From Spirosoma utsteinense (GTDB lineage: Bacteria > Bacteroidota > Bacteroidia > Cytophagales > Spirosomataceae): a stretch of 64,000 bases of DNA. The position numbers were made by a program, and so were the translations under genes. Every line of letters begins with the position of its first letter. Within the stretch, counting starts at the first letter, position 1. Under the pieces are notes generated by a model. The model worked only from the letters and a program-made list of their open reading frames with translations, was not told where the DNA came from and made no database searches. Shown piece by piece: positions 43,540-53,124 of the stretch. The stretch spans positions 124,001 through 188,000 of the forward strand of contig NZ_VFIA01000011.1 in assembly GCF_014282275.1 (NCBI RefSeq). Reading direction: 5' to 3'.

Positions 43540-44971
43540 AGTACGCCGACCCGCCGGGTATGTTTCCATCGCCCTGCTGCTGCTGAGCAGCTGCCAGATG
43601 CCTCGTCCCCTTCTGCGGCCAACGGCCCGGCCCGTACCCGTTTCTTTCGACGGCAGTTCAGACTCGCTGGGCATCGCGTCCAAAAACTGGCGCAGCTTCT
43701 TTGGCGATCCAAAACTGGTGCAGCTTATCGACACGGCACTGGCGGGTAACCTCGATCTTCGGATTGCGACCCAGCGCATCGAACAGGCACGGGCGTCGTA
43801 TGCCTACAGCCGGGGTTTCCTGGCCCCTCAGGTCAATGCCGTAGCGTCGGCGGGGGTCGACCGATTCGGACGCAATACGCTCAATGGCGTAGGTAATTTC
43901 GATACGAACTTATCGGATAACATCCAGGGCAATTTGATCATCCCAAACCCTACCCCCGACTTTTTTGTGGGTGCCCGTAGTACCTGGGAGGTAGACATCT
44001 GGGGTAAACTCCGCAACCAGCGCAAGGCGGCTTACCTACGGCTGCTGGCCTCGGAAAAGGGACGCCATGCGGTAGTTACGTCGCTGGTCGCTGAAATTGC
44101 CCGGTACTATTATACCCTGCTGGCGCTGGATGGCGAACGGGAAATTATTCAGAAAAACATTGACTTCCAGCAGAACGCCGTCAATCTGGTTCGCATTCAG
44201 AAACAGGCAGGACGCGTTACGGAGCTGGCCGTACAGCAGTTCACGGCCCAGCTTCTCAACACCCAGGGTCGGCAGGGGCAGGTACAGCAACGGATAATCG
44301 AGACCGAAAACCAGCTGAACCGCCTGCTGGGGCGCTACCCGCAACCTATTACCCGGGGGGCCTCCCTGATGCAGCATGACCTGCCAGGTCAGGTAGAAAC
44401 CGGAATTCCGGCCCAGATGCTGCTCCGTCGACCCGACATTCAGCAGGCCGAACTCGACCTACAGGCGGCTAACGTAGATATCGACGTAGCACGCGCGCAG
44501 TTCCTGCCCAGTCTGAACCTGTCGGCCTATGTGGGTCTGAATTCGTTTCGGGCCGCTACCCTGCTGGACCCGGCCTCCATAGCCGCCGGTCTCTTGGGCG
44601 GGTTATCGGGTCCGGTACTCAACCGGCGGTTTATCCGGGCCAACTACGGGCAGTCGGTGGCGCTGAGCCGCGAAGCCTTTTACCGCTACCGGCAAACCAT
44701 CCTCACCGGATTCAGCGAGGTGACCACCAACCTGAAGGGAGTAGAAAACTACCGGAACGTGGCAGCGTTGCAGGCGCAGGAGGTTGGGGTGCTCCGGCAG
44801 GCGGTCAGCGTCTCCAACGACCTGTTTGCGGGCGGCTATGCCTCTTACCTCGAAGTCATAACCGCCCAGCGCACCGTACTCGAAGCCGAGCTGGCGCTGA
44901 TCAATACCAAACAGGCTCAGTTTTTATCCCTCATGGACCTGTATAGGGCACTGGGGGGCGGTTGGGAGTAA
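43517..44971 (+). CDS. RND efflux outer-membrane factor lipoprotein, NodT/TolC family
   Basis: A 484-residue outer-membrane channel. The lipoprotein signal ends IALLLLSSC. The two outer-membrane efflux repeats (about 65-260 and 275-480) contain LDLRIATQRIEQARASYAYSRG, ARSTWEVDIWGKLRNQRKAA, LLRRPDIQQAELDLQAANVDI and YASYLEVITAQRTVLEAELAL. The ATG at 43517 starts the signal peptide and overlaps the pump gene by 23 bp, indicating translational coupling. The long hairpin at 45025-45104 ends the operon. Confidence 0.92.
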   Translation: MVPLSFHKVRRPAGYVSIALLLLSSCQMPRPLLRPTARPVPVSFDGSSDSLGIASKNWRSFFGDPKLVQLIDTALAGNLDLRIATQRIEQARASYAYSRGFLAPQVNAVASAGVDRFGRNTLNGVGNFDTNLSDNIQGNLIIPNPTPDFFVGARSTWEVDIWGKLRNQRKAAYLRLLASEKGRHAVVTSLVAEIARYYYTLLALDGEREIIQKNIDFQQNAVNLVRIQKQAGRVTELAVQQFTAQLLNTQGRQGQVQQRIIETENQLNRLLGRYPQPITRGASLMQHDLPGQVETGIPAQMLLRRPDIQQAELDLQAANVDIDVARAQFLPSLNLSAYVGLNSFRAATLLDPASIAAGLLGGLSGPVLNRRFIRANYGQSVALSREAFYRYRQTILTGFSEVTTNLKGVENYRNVAALQAQEVGVLRQAVSVSNDLFAGGYASYLEVITAQRTVLEAELALINTKQAQFLSLMDLYRALGGGWE

Positions 44972-45024
44972 GTTGAACTTAATCAGAGCAGCCAGCCGAA
45001 CAACCCCGACCTAAAATCGGATTT

Positions 45025-45104
45025 ACGACGAGCCAGAACGTGCTGGCCTGATGTAGACCGGAATTCCCCGGTCTACATCAGGCCAGCCCGTTCTGGCTCG
45101 TCGT
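45025..45104. terminator. 37-bp hairpin (one mismatch) between convergent operons
   Basis: 45025-45061 pairs with 45068-45104; 36 of 37 positions are complementary, with a 6-nt loop. It lies between the efflux operon (+) and the arabinose operon (-), ending 16 bp before the galM stop. It probably ends transcription from both sides. Confidence 0.75.
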
Positions 45105-45119
45105 ATGCAGGCAAACAGA

Positions 45120-46277
45120 TTATTTATTGACCGAAAACTGGTATACCGTGGTGGTTTTATAGGTCTGGCCGGGCCGCAAAACCGTCGATGGAAAAGCGGG
45201 CTGGTTGGGCGAATCGGGGTAATGTTCGGTTTCGAGACACAGGCCCGATCGTTTCGCATACACTACGCCCCCCGGCCCTGTCAGCGTACCATCGAGGAAA
45301 TTACCCGTGTAGAACTGCACGGCGGGTTCGGTCGTTTTAACGTTCATCACCCGCCCGCTGGTGGGCTCCATCACCGTAGCAACTGACTTCAGGCTGCTGC
45401 TGCTATCACCAAACACCCAGCAATGGTCGTAGCCAAGGCCGTACTTGATCTGCACATCGCTGGAATCGTTGATGCGGCTGCCAACGACGGTCGGCTTTGT
45501 GAAATCGAACGGGGTTCCGGCCACGGGCTGTAATACCCCGGTTGGGATCAGCGTCTGGTCGACAGGTACCAGCCGGTCGGCATTGATGGTTACGACGTGA
45601 TCTAGAATATCCCGTTTGACGCCACCCGTCAGGTTGAAGTACGTGTGATTCGTCAGGTTCACCACCGTTGGTTTATCGGTTGTGGCCTCGTAGTCGATCC
45701 GCAGCGCATTGTCTTTTTGCAGGGTGTAGATCATCGTCACCGCCAGATTACCAGGGTAGCCCTCCTCCCCGTCTTTCGAGGTATAGGTTAGTTTAAGCGC
45801 AGGCTCATTACCGTCGGTGGGGGTAGCCGTCCACAGCACCTTGTCGAACCCGACGGTGCCGCCGTGCAGGTGGTTGCCCATGTTGTTGGTCACCAGCGTA
45901 TAGGGTTTCCCGTCGAGGGTAAACTTGCCTTTGGCAATGCGGTTGCCATACCGACCCACCAGCGCACCAAAGAAAGGGCTCCCTTTCTCATAGGCCGCCA
46001 GCGAGTCGAAACCGAGCGTTACGTTTTCAAATGTACCGGCTTTGTCAGGGGCGGTCATCGACACGAGGATGCCCCCGTAATTCGTGATGCGGGCGGTCAT
46101 GCCCGCTTCATTCCGGAGCGTGTACAGGTCGGCCGGGCGACCATCGGCTAATGTACCAAAGGCCGACTTTTCGATACCCGCTTTAGGGTTGTCACCAGAC
46201 TTTTCGGAGGAACAGGAAGTAATCATAGCTAAACTAACGAGCCCAAAGAGCCCCAGGAGTTGATGGATCGATTTCAC
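45120..46277 (-). CDS. galM: aldose 1-epimerase (galactose mutarotase), lipoprotein
   Basis: A 385-residue aldose mutarotase that interconverts alpha and beta anomers of sugars. A lipoprotein signal (LGLFGLVSLAMITSC) sends it to the periplasmic or outer-membrane face. Catalytic features are the His of VNLTNHTYFNLTGG and the Glu of GLCLETEHYPDSPNQPAFP; substrate residues lie in NRIAKGKFTLDGKPY. It is the last gene of the arabinose operon, so it may act on L-arabinose released outside the cytoplasm. Confidence 0.92.
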   Translation of the reverse strand: MKSIHQLLGLFGLVSLAMITSCSSEKSGDNPKAGIEKSAFGTLADGRPADLYTLRNEAGMTARITNYGGILVSMTAPDKAGTFENVTLGFDSLAAYEKGSPFFGALVGRYGNRIAKGKFTLDGKPYTLVTNNMGNHLHGGTVGFDKVLWTATPTDGNEPALKLTYTSKDGEEGYPGNLAVTMIYTLQKDNALRIDYEATTDKPTVVNLTNHTYFNLTGGVKRDILDHVVTINADRLVPVDQTLIPTGVLQPVAGTPFDFTKPTVVGSRINDSSDVQIKYGLGYDHCWVFGDSSSSLKSVATVMEPTSGRVMNVKTTEPAVQFYTGNFLDGTLTGPGGVVYAKRSGLCLETEHYPDSPNQPAFPSTVLRPGQTYKTTTVYQFSVNK

Positions 46278-46340
46278 AGGTTAAACGGGTTTATACTGGT
46301 AAATGAATGGTTGGCACTATTCTACCCCACCCGACTGCCG

Positions 46341-47039
46341 TTAGCAGCCCTGACCGTAATAGGCATCTTTACCATGTTTGCGGGCATAGTGTTTCAGCCG
46401 GAGGGTGTCTTTGATACGGGGTGTCAGCGGATTTATCTGGAGCGTGAGGTAAGCCATACGAGCGACTTCTTCCAGAACGGCGGAGTTATAAACGGCCTTC
46501 TCGGCAGTCTTACCCCAGGTAAAGGGTCCGTGGTTTTGCAGCAGCACCATCTCCATCTCGGTATGCGACAGGCCCTTCTCCCGAAAAATATCGAAGATCT
46601 GGTTACCGGTTTCGTGTTCATAGTCGCCTTCGATCATCTCGTCGGTCAGGGCGGGCGCACACGGAATATCCTGATGCGTATGGTCGGCATGGGTCGTCCC
46701 GAAGATGGGAATATCCATCCCGGCCTGCGCCCAGGCCACCGCGTAGGTGCTGTGGGTATGCACGATACCGCCAATATCAGACCAGGTCTTGTAAAGAAGG
46801 GCGTGCGTTTTGGTATCCGACGAGGGGCGCATTGTCCCCTCGACTACCCGCGCGTCGTAATCGCAGATGACGATATCGGCTGCGGTCAGTTTCTCATAGG
46901 GGACGCCACTCGGTTTTATGGCAAAAACACCCTGCTGCCGGTCTACGGCACTGACGTTACCAAAGGTAAACAGCACCAGCCCCAGCTTCGGAAGCTGCAT
47001 ATTCGCTTCGAAACACTCTTCTTTAAGGGTCGTATACAT
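46341..47039 (-). CDS. araD: L-ribulose-5-phosphate 4-epimerase
   Basis: A 232-residue class II aldolase-family epimerase that makes D-xylulose-5-phosphate, the last step of L-arabinose catabolism. Zn ligands are seen in VHTHSTYAVAWAQ (two His) and the HG of LLQNHGPFTWG. Substrate segments are TFGNVSAVDR and KPSGVPYEKL; DARVVEGTMRPSSDT is also typical. It is separated from the upstream GH51 gene by 131 bp holding a heptamer-repeat inverted structure. Confidence 0.95.
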   Translation of the reverse strand: MYTTLKEECFEANMQLPKLGLVLFTFGNVSAVDRQQGVFAIKPSGVPYEKLTAADIVICDYDARVVEGTMRPSSDTKTHALLYKTWSDIGGIVHTHSTYAVAWAQAGMDIPIFGTTHADHTHQDIPCAPALTDEMIEGDYEHETGNQIFDIFREKGLSHTEMEMVLLQNHGPFTWGKTAEKAVYNSAVLEEVARMAYLTLQINPLTPRIKDTLRLKHYARKHGKDAYYGQGC

Positions 47040-47055
47040 AGGGTAGGGAGATATT

Positions 47056-47167
<112 letters not shown>

Positions 47168-47170
47168 CTT

Positions 47171-48712
47171 TTACAGCTCAAGGACGGCTACTGACACTGG
47201 CGGCAGGGTAACCGTCAGGGTATTGCCCGACAGTTTGGCACCGGAGAAGGCAACAGGCTTTACCTTGTTGAGATTCTCGAACGTGTTGTGATCGTGGACA
47301 TTGCCGGAGGTCAGGATGCGGCCTGTCACCGCCGTTGCGTTCAGTCCTTTCAGGTCCACCGAAATTTCCTGCGGCTTCGTCGGGTCGATATTTACCAGCG
47401 ATACGTGAACCTTACCTGCTTTATCACGCGAGGCCGATACCGACACCGCCGGCAGCTTCTCTTTCTCAAACGTAAAATCGTCGGATTTCACGGCTACCGG
47501 CAGCATGGTTGCATCCTGATGCACGTTATACATTTCCAGCACATGGTAGGTAGGGGTCAAGAGCAGTTTGTCGCCCTTCGTCAGAATCACCGCCTGTAGC
47601 ACGTTGATGGCCTGGGCCAGGTTCGCCATCCTCACCCGTTCGCAGTGTTTGTGGAAGATGTTGAGCGTTGCACCCGCCAGCACGGCATCACGCATGGTAT
47701 TCTGCTGGTACAAAAAGCCCGGATTCGTGCCCGGCTCAACATTATACCAGCCGCCCCACTCATCGACAATGAGCGCCACTTTTTTCTCCGGGTCGTACTT
47801 GTCCATAACGGCCGAATGCTTCTCGATCAGCTCGTCCATGAGCAGGGCCTGCTGCATGGTTTTGAAGTATTCCTCATCCGGAAACTGCGTCGCCGACCCT
47901 TTTTTACCCTCACCCCATGACAGCACCGAGTAGTGGTGCATGGCCAGACCTTCCATCAGGGTATTGGGAATATTTTTCATCAGCGTTTCGGTCCAGTTAT
48001 AATCATTGTCGCTGGCCCCTGACGCAATCCGAAAAATACGCTCGTCCCCTACTTTCGGGTTCATGAACGTGCTGTACTGACGAAAAATATTGGCGTAGTA
48101 GTCGGGCTTCATATTTCCGCCACAGCCCCAGGCTTCATTGCCAACACCCCAGTAGCGCACGTTCCAGGGTTTCGCCCGGCCGTTCTGCTGACGGAGCGAG
48201 GACATGGGGCTGTCTTTCTCGAAATTGACATACTGTACCCATTCGGTCAGGTCCTGAACCGTACCGCTACCCACGTTACCCGCCAGGTACGGCTCGGTAC
48301 CCAGCAGTTCGCACATATTCAGGAAATCGTGCGTACCGAAGCTGTTGTCTTCCGTCACGCCCCCCCACCAGGTATTTACGATCTTGGGCCGTTTGGCTTT
48401 GGGGCCGATGCCATCTTTCCAGTGGTAGGTATCGGCAAAGCAGCCACCCGGCCAGCGCAGGTTAGGCACTTTAAGTTTTTTCAGGGCGGCCACCACGTCA
48501 AGCCGGACCCCGTTTTTATTGGGAATCTTCGTGTTGCTTTCGCCCACATAAAAGCCATCATAGATACAGCGGCCGAGGTGTTCGGCAAAGTGACCGTAGA
48601 TATGACGGCTGATCTGGTGTTTTCCCTGATCGGCATTGACCGTAACCTTCGTCTGGGCCGATGCCACGAGGGCCATACTGGCAAACGCCAGGGTAAATAA
48701 TGGTTTTTTCAT
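47171..48712 (-). CDS. exported alpha-L-arabinofuranosidase, GH51
   Basis: A 513-residue glycoside hydrolase with a signal peptide (MKKPLFTLAFASMALVASAQ). The GH51 barrel has the acid/base E193 (YWGVGNEAWG) and the nucleophile E318 (ALIVDEWGGWY). ISRHIYGHFAEHLGRCIYDG and NLRWPGGCFADTYHW are family signatures. It removes L-arabinofuranosyl groups from arabinans, arabinoxylans or arabinogalactans, supplying arabinose to the operon. Export contrasts with many cytoplasmic GH51 enzymes but is common in Bacteroidota. Confidence 0.94.
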   Translation of the reverse strand: MKKPLFTLAFASMALVASAQTKVTVNADQGKHQISRHIYGHFAEHLGRCIYDGFYVGESNTKIPNKNGVRLDVVAALKKLKVPNLRWPGGCFADTYHWKDGIGPKAKRPKIVNTWWGGVTEDNSFGTHDFLNMCELLGTEPYLAGNVGSGTVQDLTEWVQYVNFEKDSPMSSLRQQNGRAKPWNVRYWGVGNEAWGCGGNMKPDYYANIFRQYSTFMNPKVGDERIFRIASGASDNDYNWTETLMKNIPNTLMEGLAMHHYSVLSWGEGKKGSATQFPDEEYFKTMQQALLMDELIEKHSAVMDKYDPEKKVALIVDEWGGWYNVEPGTNPGFLYQQNTMRDAVLAGATLNIFHKHCERVRMANLAQAINVLQAVILTKGDKLLLTPTYHVLEMYNVHQDATMLPVAVKSDDFTFEKEKLPAVSVSASRDKAGKVHVSLVNIDPTKPQEISVDLKGLNATAVTGRILTSGNVHDHNTFENLNKVKPVAFSGAKLSGNTLTVTLPPVSVAVLEL

Positions 48713-48801
48713 GGTTAGCTGGCCGGACAGCTACGTCCGGACCGATTAATAGGTGTGTCAATTGGCTTACCCATTCGGTCTTTCATTCGTTATGTTGATG
48801 C

Positions 48802-50292
48802 TCACTTGAAGCACCCCTCACTCCAGCGAAGCTCCTTTTTCAACTGGCGGATGTTGGTACTCCGGTCGATCACCACAAGCTCCACCCCGAAGATGTCGGC
48901 AAAATCCTCGATATGATCGGTAGTGAGGTTCTGGCTGTAGACCGTGTGGTGAGCGCCACCGGCCAGTATCCAGGCCGCACAGCCTGTTGCCAGGTCAGGC
49001 ATGGGTTTCCAGAGGGCCCGGGCAACGGGCAGTTTCGGCAGGGCTTCGCTTACCGCCACGGCCTCGACCTCATTGACCAGCAGCCGGAATCGGTTACCCA
49101 TATCGATGAGCGATACATTGATGGCCGGCCCTGCCGACGCGTTGAACACCAGCCGGACCGGGTCGGCTTTGCCGCCAATACCCAGCGGGTGGACTTCGCA
49201 GGTCGGTTTTCCGGCCGCAATAGACGGACAGATTTCCAGCATGTGCGACCCCAATACCAGCGGATTGCCGGGATCGAAATGATAGGTATAGTCTTCCATG
49301 AACGAGTTGCCGCCCGGTAAGCCAGCCGCCATCACCTTCAGGGTACGCACCATTGCCGCCGTTTTCCAGTCGCCTTCTCCACCAAAGCCGTAGCCGTCGG
49401 CCATAAGCCGCTGCGACGCAATGCCCGGCAACTGCGCCATGCCGTGCAGGTCTTCGAAGGTATCGGTATAGGCGCTAAACCCGCCCGCCTGCAAAAACGC
49501 CCGCATACCAATTTCGATCTTAGCGGCTTCGCGCAACGATGCGTGCTGCGCCCCACCGCGTATGAGCGAGTCGGCCAGCGTGTAGGTATCGGCGTATTCG
49601 GCAACCAGCCGGTCAATATCAGCGTCGCTCGTCTGGTTGATTACCGCCACCAGATCGCCGACCCCGTGGGTGTTGACCGACATGCCGAACGTCATTTCGG
49701 CGGCTACCTTGTCGCCTTCGGTTACGGCTACCTGGCGCATGTTATCGCCGAACCGCACTACTTTCATCGTCTTTAGCTCGAACGCTGCCACGGCCACCCG
49801 CGCCCAGTCGGCTATTTGCCGGATCACATCGTCCTGCTGCCAGAAGCCGACCACCACTTTCCGGTTCAGCCGCATCCGGGTCATCATAAATCCAAACTCC
49901 CGGTCGCCGTGGGCCGATTGGTTGAGGTTCATGAAATCCATGTCGATATCCGCCCAGGGAATATCCCGGTTGAACTGAGTATGCAGATGCAGCAGTGGTT
50001 TTTTCAGGATCGTCAGGCCCCGAATCCACATCTTGGCGGGCGAAAACGTGTGCATCCAGGTCACGATACCTACGCAGTTAGGCGACACATTGGCTTCCTG
50101 ACAAAGGGCGTAGATCTCGTCCGGGGTTTTCACGACGGGTTTGAAGACGACCCGCACCGGCATAGGGGCTGCGTCGTTCAAAAATCCGGCAATGACCTGC
50201 GAGTGGGCATCGACCTGACGAAGGGTCTCCTCGCCGTATAAGTGCTGACTTCCGGTGACAAACCAGATGTCGAATTGTTTCAGATTGAGCAT
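48802..50292 (-). CDS. araA: L-arabinose isomerase
   Basis: A 496-residue enzyme converting L-arabinose to L-ribulose. Mn2+ ligands of the family are visible as Glu in [12 protein letters not shown], Glu in [12 protein letters not shown], His in [12 protein letters not shown] and His in [11 protein letters not shown]. The N-terminus [16 protein letters not shown] is characteristic. The ATG at 50292 is used; a TTG two codons earlier is also in frame. The 130-bp gap to araB on the upstream side is long enough for a processing site or internal promoter, but none was recognised. Confidence 0.96.
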   Translation of the reverse strand: MLNLKQFDIWFVTGSQHLYGEETLRQVDAHSQVIAGFLNDAAPMPVRVVFKPVVKTPDEIYALCQEANVSPNCVGIVTWMHTFSPAKMWIRGLTILKKPLLHLHTQFNRDIPWADIDMDFMNLNQSAHGDREFGFMMTRMRLNRKVVVGFWQQDDVIRQIADWARVAVAAFELKTMKVVRFGDNMRQVAVTEGDKVAAEMTFGMSVNTHGVGDLVAVINQTSDADIDRLVAEYADTYTLADSLIRGGAQHASLREAAKIEIGMRAFLQAGGFSAYTDTFEDLHGMAQLPGIASQRLMADGYGFGGEGDWKTAAMVRTLKVMAAGLPGGNSFMEDYTYHFDPGNPLVLGSHMLEICPSIAAGKPTCEVHPLGIGGKADPVRLVFNASAGPAINVSLIDMGNRFRLLVNEVEAVAVSEALPKLPVARALWKPMPDLATGCAAWILAGGAHHTVYSQNLTTDHIEDFADIFGVELVVIDRSTNIRQLKKELRWSEGCFK

Positions 50293-50422
50293 TATCAACT
50301 ACGTTAAATCCTTTCTTTTTGTATCCTCAGTTACTATTCGTATGTCGCTCATGTATTGCCAGTTCGTGAACCTGACACCACATACCATACATGGCTATAC
50401 GCGCTGCCATGTTCGGCAATGG

Positions 50423-52069
50423 CTATGGCTGAGCAGGCTTGTTTTCGATAAAGCTACCCAGGTGGAGGTAGTTGTGATACAGCGTTTCATAGACGGCGAC
50501 CTGCTCGGGCCGGGGGTGATACTCGGCGTCGAAGCCAGACCCCATTGCCTGCTGGGCTTCTTCCATCGTGGCATAGACGCCAGCCGCTACAGCCGCACAC
50601 ATGGCGGCCCCCAGCGCACAGGCCTGATCGGCACGGGCTACCTGAATAGGCTTGTTGAGCACATCGGCCAGCGTTTGCATGACAAACGGCGACTTTTTCG
50701 CTACCCCGCCAATGGCGATGACTTTTTTGATGGGTACCCCCTCCTCCACAAACCGATCGACGATGCTGCGCGAGCCATAGGCCGTAGCCTCCACCAGCGC
50801 TTTGAACACACGGGGCGCGTCGGTGGCCAGGTTGAGACCCGCAATGGCCCCTTTGAGCGTATGGTTGGCATCGGGTGTCCGACGCCCGTTGAACCAGTCG
50901 ACCGCTACAGCGTCCCGTTCCGTTACGGGCAACTGAGCCGCCTGTTCCGACAAATGAGGAATCAGTTGCTGCGCCAGTTCACTGGCCGCCCCCTCGCCCA
51001 GCAGCTGCCGTACGGGCTCCACGATGAGCCGGGCGAACCACGCGTAAACGTCGCCAAACGCCGACTGGCCCGCTTCCATGCCCAGCATCCCCGGCAAAAT
51101 TGACCCATCGACCTGGCCACAAATGCCCCGGATGAGCAGATGGCCAATTTCTTCATTGGGCGCCACAAGCATGTCGCAGGTCGACGTGCCCATGACCCGA
51201 ACGAACGCATACGGCTCGATCTGGGCCCCTACCGCACCCATGTGGGCGTCGAACGCCCCTACCCCGACGATAACCGACGCCCGAAGGCCCAACTTCTCGG
51301 CCCATTCGGGCGAGAGGGTCCCCATAGGCTGGTCGGATGTGTAGGTATCGAAGAAGAGCCGGTCACGCTGGCCGCTCAGCAGTGGATCGAGTCGGGTTAG
51401 AAATTCGTCGGAGGGCAAGCCGTCGAATTCGTTATGCCAGAGGGCCTTGTGTCCGGCCGCACAGCGCGACCGTCGGAGAGCCAGCGGGTCGGTTATGCCC
51501 GTAAGCTCGGCCGATATCCAGTCGCAGTGTTCTACCCACGAGAAGGCATGTTCCCGGACAGACTCGTCGACCCGCAGCGTTCGAAGCATCTTGGCCCAGA
51601 ACCACTCCGACGAGTATATTCCGCCCACATATTTGGTGTAGTCGGTATCCCAGTGGTGGGCCAGCTGGTTGATCTCTTCTGCCTCGGCATTGGCCGTATG
51701 GTCTTTCCAGAGGATGAACATCCCGTTCGGGTTCTCGGCAAAATCGGGGCGCAGGGCCAGCGGCCGGCCGGTTTTGTCGACGGCTACGGGTGTAGAGCCG
51801 GTAGTGTCGACGGAAATTCCTACCACCTGCTCCCGAACCTCAGCCGGTGCTTTTGCCAGCGCTCCCGCGATGGTTGCCTCCAGGCCTTCGAGGTAATCAA
51901 GCGGATGCTGCCGGAACTGCGACTGTGCCGGATCGCAGTAAAGGCCCTGTTTCCATCGGACGTATTCGTGTACGTGCGTACCAACGGTTTGCCCGGTATG
52001 GGCATCGACCACCAGTGCCCGTACGGAATCGGTACCAAAATCGACGCCAATGACGTATGTATGTTGCAT
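50423..52069 (-). CDS. araB: L-ribulokinase
   Basis: A 548-residue FGGY-family sugar kinase phosphorylating L-ribulose to L-ribulose-5-phosphate. Seen are the N-terminal ATPase phosphate-1 motif IGVDFGTDSVRALVVD, VVGISVDTTGSTPVAVD, VGAFDAHMGAVGAQ and the C-terminal ATP-binding GGVAKKSPFVMQTLADVLN. The length is normal for AraB (about 550-570). It lies 81 bp after araR and begins the catabolic part of the operon. Confidence 0.95.
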   Translation of the reverse strand: MQHTYVIGVDFGTDSVRALVVDAHTGQTVGTHVHEYVRWKQGLYCDPAQSQFRQHPLDYLEGLEATIAGALAKAPAEVREQVVGISVDTTGSTPVAVDKTGRPLALRPDFAENPNGMFILWKDHTANAEAEEINQLAHHWDTDYTKYVGGIYSSEWFWAKMLRTLRVDESVREHAFSWVEHCDWISAELTGITDPLALRRSRCAAGHKALWHNEFDGLPSDEFLTRLDPLLSGQRDRLFFDTYTSDQPMGTLSPEWAEKLGLRASVIVGVGAFDAHMGAVGAQIEPYAFVRVMGTSTCDMLVAPNEEIGHLLIRGICGQVDGSILPGMLGMEAGQSAFGDVYAWFARLIVEPVRQLLGEGAASELAQQLIPHLSEQAAQLPVTERDAVAVDWFNGRRTPDANHTLKGAIAGLNLATDAPRVFKALVEATAYGSRSIVDRFVEEGVPIKKVIAIGGVAKKSPFVMQTLADVLNKPIQVARADQACALGAAMCAAVAAGVYATMEEAQQAMGSGFDAEYHPRPEQVAVYETLYHNYLHLGSFIENKPAQP

Positions 52070-52150
52070 GTGAGGGTTATTGAGTGAGACCCGGTCCAGA
52101 CAGGGAGCCGAGCCGATCGTAGGGTTCAGGATAAGGCTGTGGGCTGGCGC

Positions 52151-52852
52151 TCAGGTGCGCGTCAGTTCGGGCAAAAAGCTAACGTAGTCGTTCAGATACT
52201 GCTGGTATTTCTCGGTGTTAAGCCGATATAGCTGTCCTTTCTTGGTAACCGACTGGGTATCTTTCTCGCCGGTTCCAATCAGTACTTCGGTGGCTATAAT
52301 TTTTCGACTGAAATTTCGCCGGTCCAGTTGCGTATCGTAAATAGCCTCATAGACCTTCTGAAGCTGCGGAATCGTGAACTTCTCGGGCATGAGTTCAAAT
52401 CCAATGGCATGCAAAGCCGCTTTGTAACGCAGCTGGCGATGGGCCAGCTCGACCATCTGGTTGTGGTCGAAAATCAGATCCGGCTTTTTGCTTAAGCTTA
52501 TCCACGACGCATTATGCGCCCGGATAGCCTCCGTATCCTGATTTCGGGTGTTGACCAGGGCGTAGTAAACCACCGAAATAGTTCGTTCGACCGGGTCGCG
52601 GTCTATGGCTCCAAACGTCTGAAGCTGTTCGAGGAATGGATTTTCCAGACCCGTCAACTCATACAAAATGCGTTGGGCAGCCTCTTCAATGGCTTCGTCG
52701 CTGTGCAAAAATCCCCCCATTAGCGACCAACGGCCCAGCGCCGGCTCAAAATTTCGCTTGATGAGCAGCAGTTTCAATTCTTCGCCATCGAAGCCAAAAA
52801 TGATACAGTCCAGCGCAACCAGAATCCGACTTTGATGAGTATAGGCAAACAT
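52151..52852 (-). CDS. araR: Nudix-related transcriptional regulator (NrtR/AraR type)
   Basis: A 233-residue regulator: an N-terminal Nudix fold (residues 1 to about 145) and a C-terminal winged helix (about 155-233; FTIPQLQKVYEAIYDTQLDRRNFSRKI). The Nudix box GGFLHSDEAIEEAAQRILYE lacks the RE and EE pairs (R-I and Y-E instead), so hydrolysis is unlikely, as in NrtR-family regulators. Proteins of this form repress arabinose genes in Bacteroides and bind L-arabinose as the inducer; by position this one should do the same. The ATG at 52852 (MFAYTHQSR) is chosen. A palindrome lies 30-44 bp upstream, which fits autoregulation of the whole operon. Confidence 0.85.
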   Translation of the reverse strand: MFAYTHQSRILVALDCIIFGFDGEELKLLLIKRNFEPALGRWSLMGGFLHSDEAIEEAAQRILYELTGLENPFLEQLQTFGAIDRDPVERTISVVYYALVNTRNQDTEAIRAHNASWISLSKKPDLIFDHNQMVELAHRQLRYKAALHAIGFELMPEKFTIPQLQKVYEAIYDTQLDRRNFSRKIIATEVLIGTGEKDTQSVTKKGQLYRLNTEKYQQYLNDYVSFLPELTRT

Positions 52853-52881
52853 TCGAAACCGGTTTAAAAAGAAGCTCTCCT

Positions 52882-52896
52882 GTAACAACGTGTTAC
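52882..52896. promoter_or_regulatory. candidate AraR operator GTAACA-N3-TGTTAC
   Basis: A perfect inverted repeat with 6-bp arms and spacer ACG lies 30 bp upstream of the araR start codon. It falls at the predicted start of transcription from the promoter-like site at 52904-52934, an ideal place for a repressor. Confidence 0.5.
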
Positions 52897-52903
52897 TGTG
52901 ACA

Positions 52904-52934
52904 CAATTATAAGAGCCTACGCTTTCTTCTCCAA
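52904..52934 (-). promoter_or_regulatory. candidate promoter of the arabinose operon
   Basis: On the minus strand TATAATTG (52911-52904) is one base from TAnnTTTG. TTGG (52934-52931) stands 19 bp upstream in place of TTTG. Transcription would begin around 52897 and could run from araR through galM. Confidence 0.4.
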
Positions 52935-53059
52935 TTTTTTACATAGAAATTCTCCCAATTATTCAAGTCTGAATAACCTTGTTTATCATCCGGCCAATTA
53001 AATCGCTCTATAAATTATAGCTCACCAGCCACTTATTAATTTATTTTAAAAACTATTCG

Positions 53060-53068
53060 TATCTTTTG
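53060..53068 (+). promoter_or_regulatory. weak -7-like element before the 53125 gene
   Basis: TATCTTTTG resembles TAnnTTTG with one extra T and lies in an A+T-rich stretch, 57 bp before the ATG. No TTTG is found at -33. Confidence 0.25.
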
Positions 53069-53124
53069 GGTTCAAACCGCCTGTTTCCCTGATCGCTCAT
53101 TGTTTCCAATTGAACTCAACCTGC

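Noticed and set aside
48723-48740. CCGGAC-N6-GTCCGG inverted repeat upstream of the GH51 gene
   Set aside because: The arms are only 6 bp in G+C-rich DNA, with no U tract or neighbouring motif; chance is likely.
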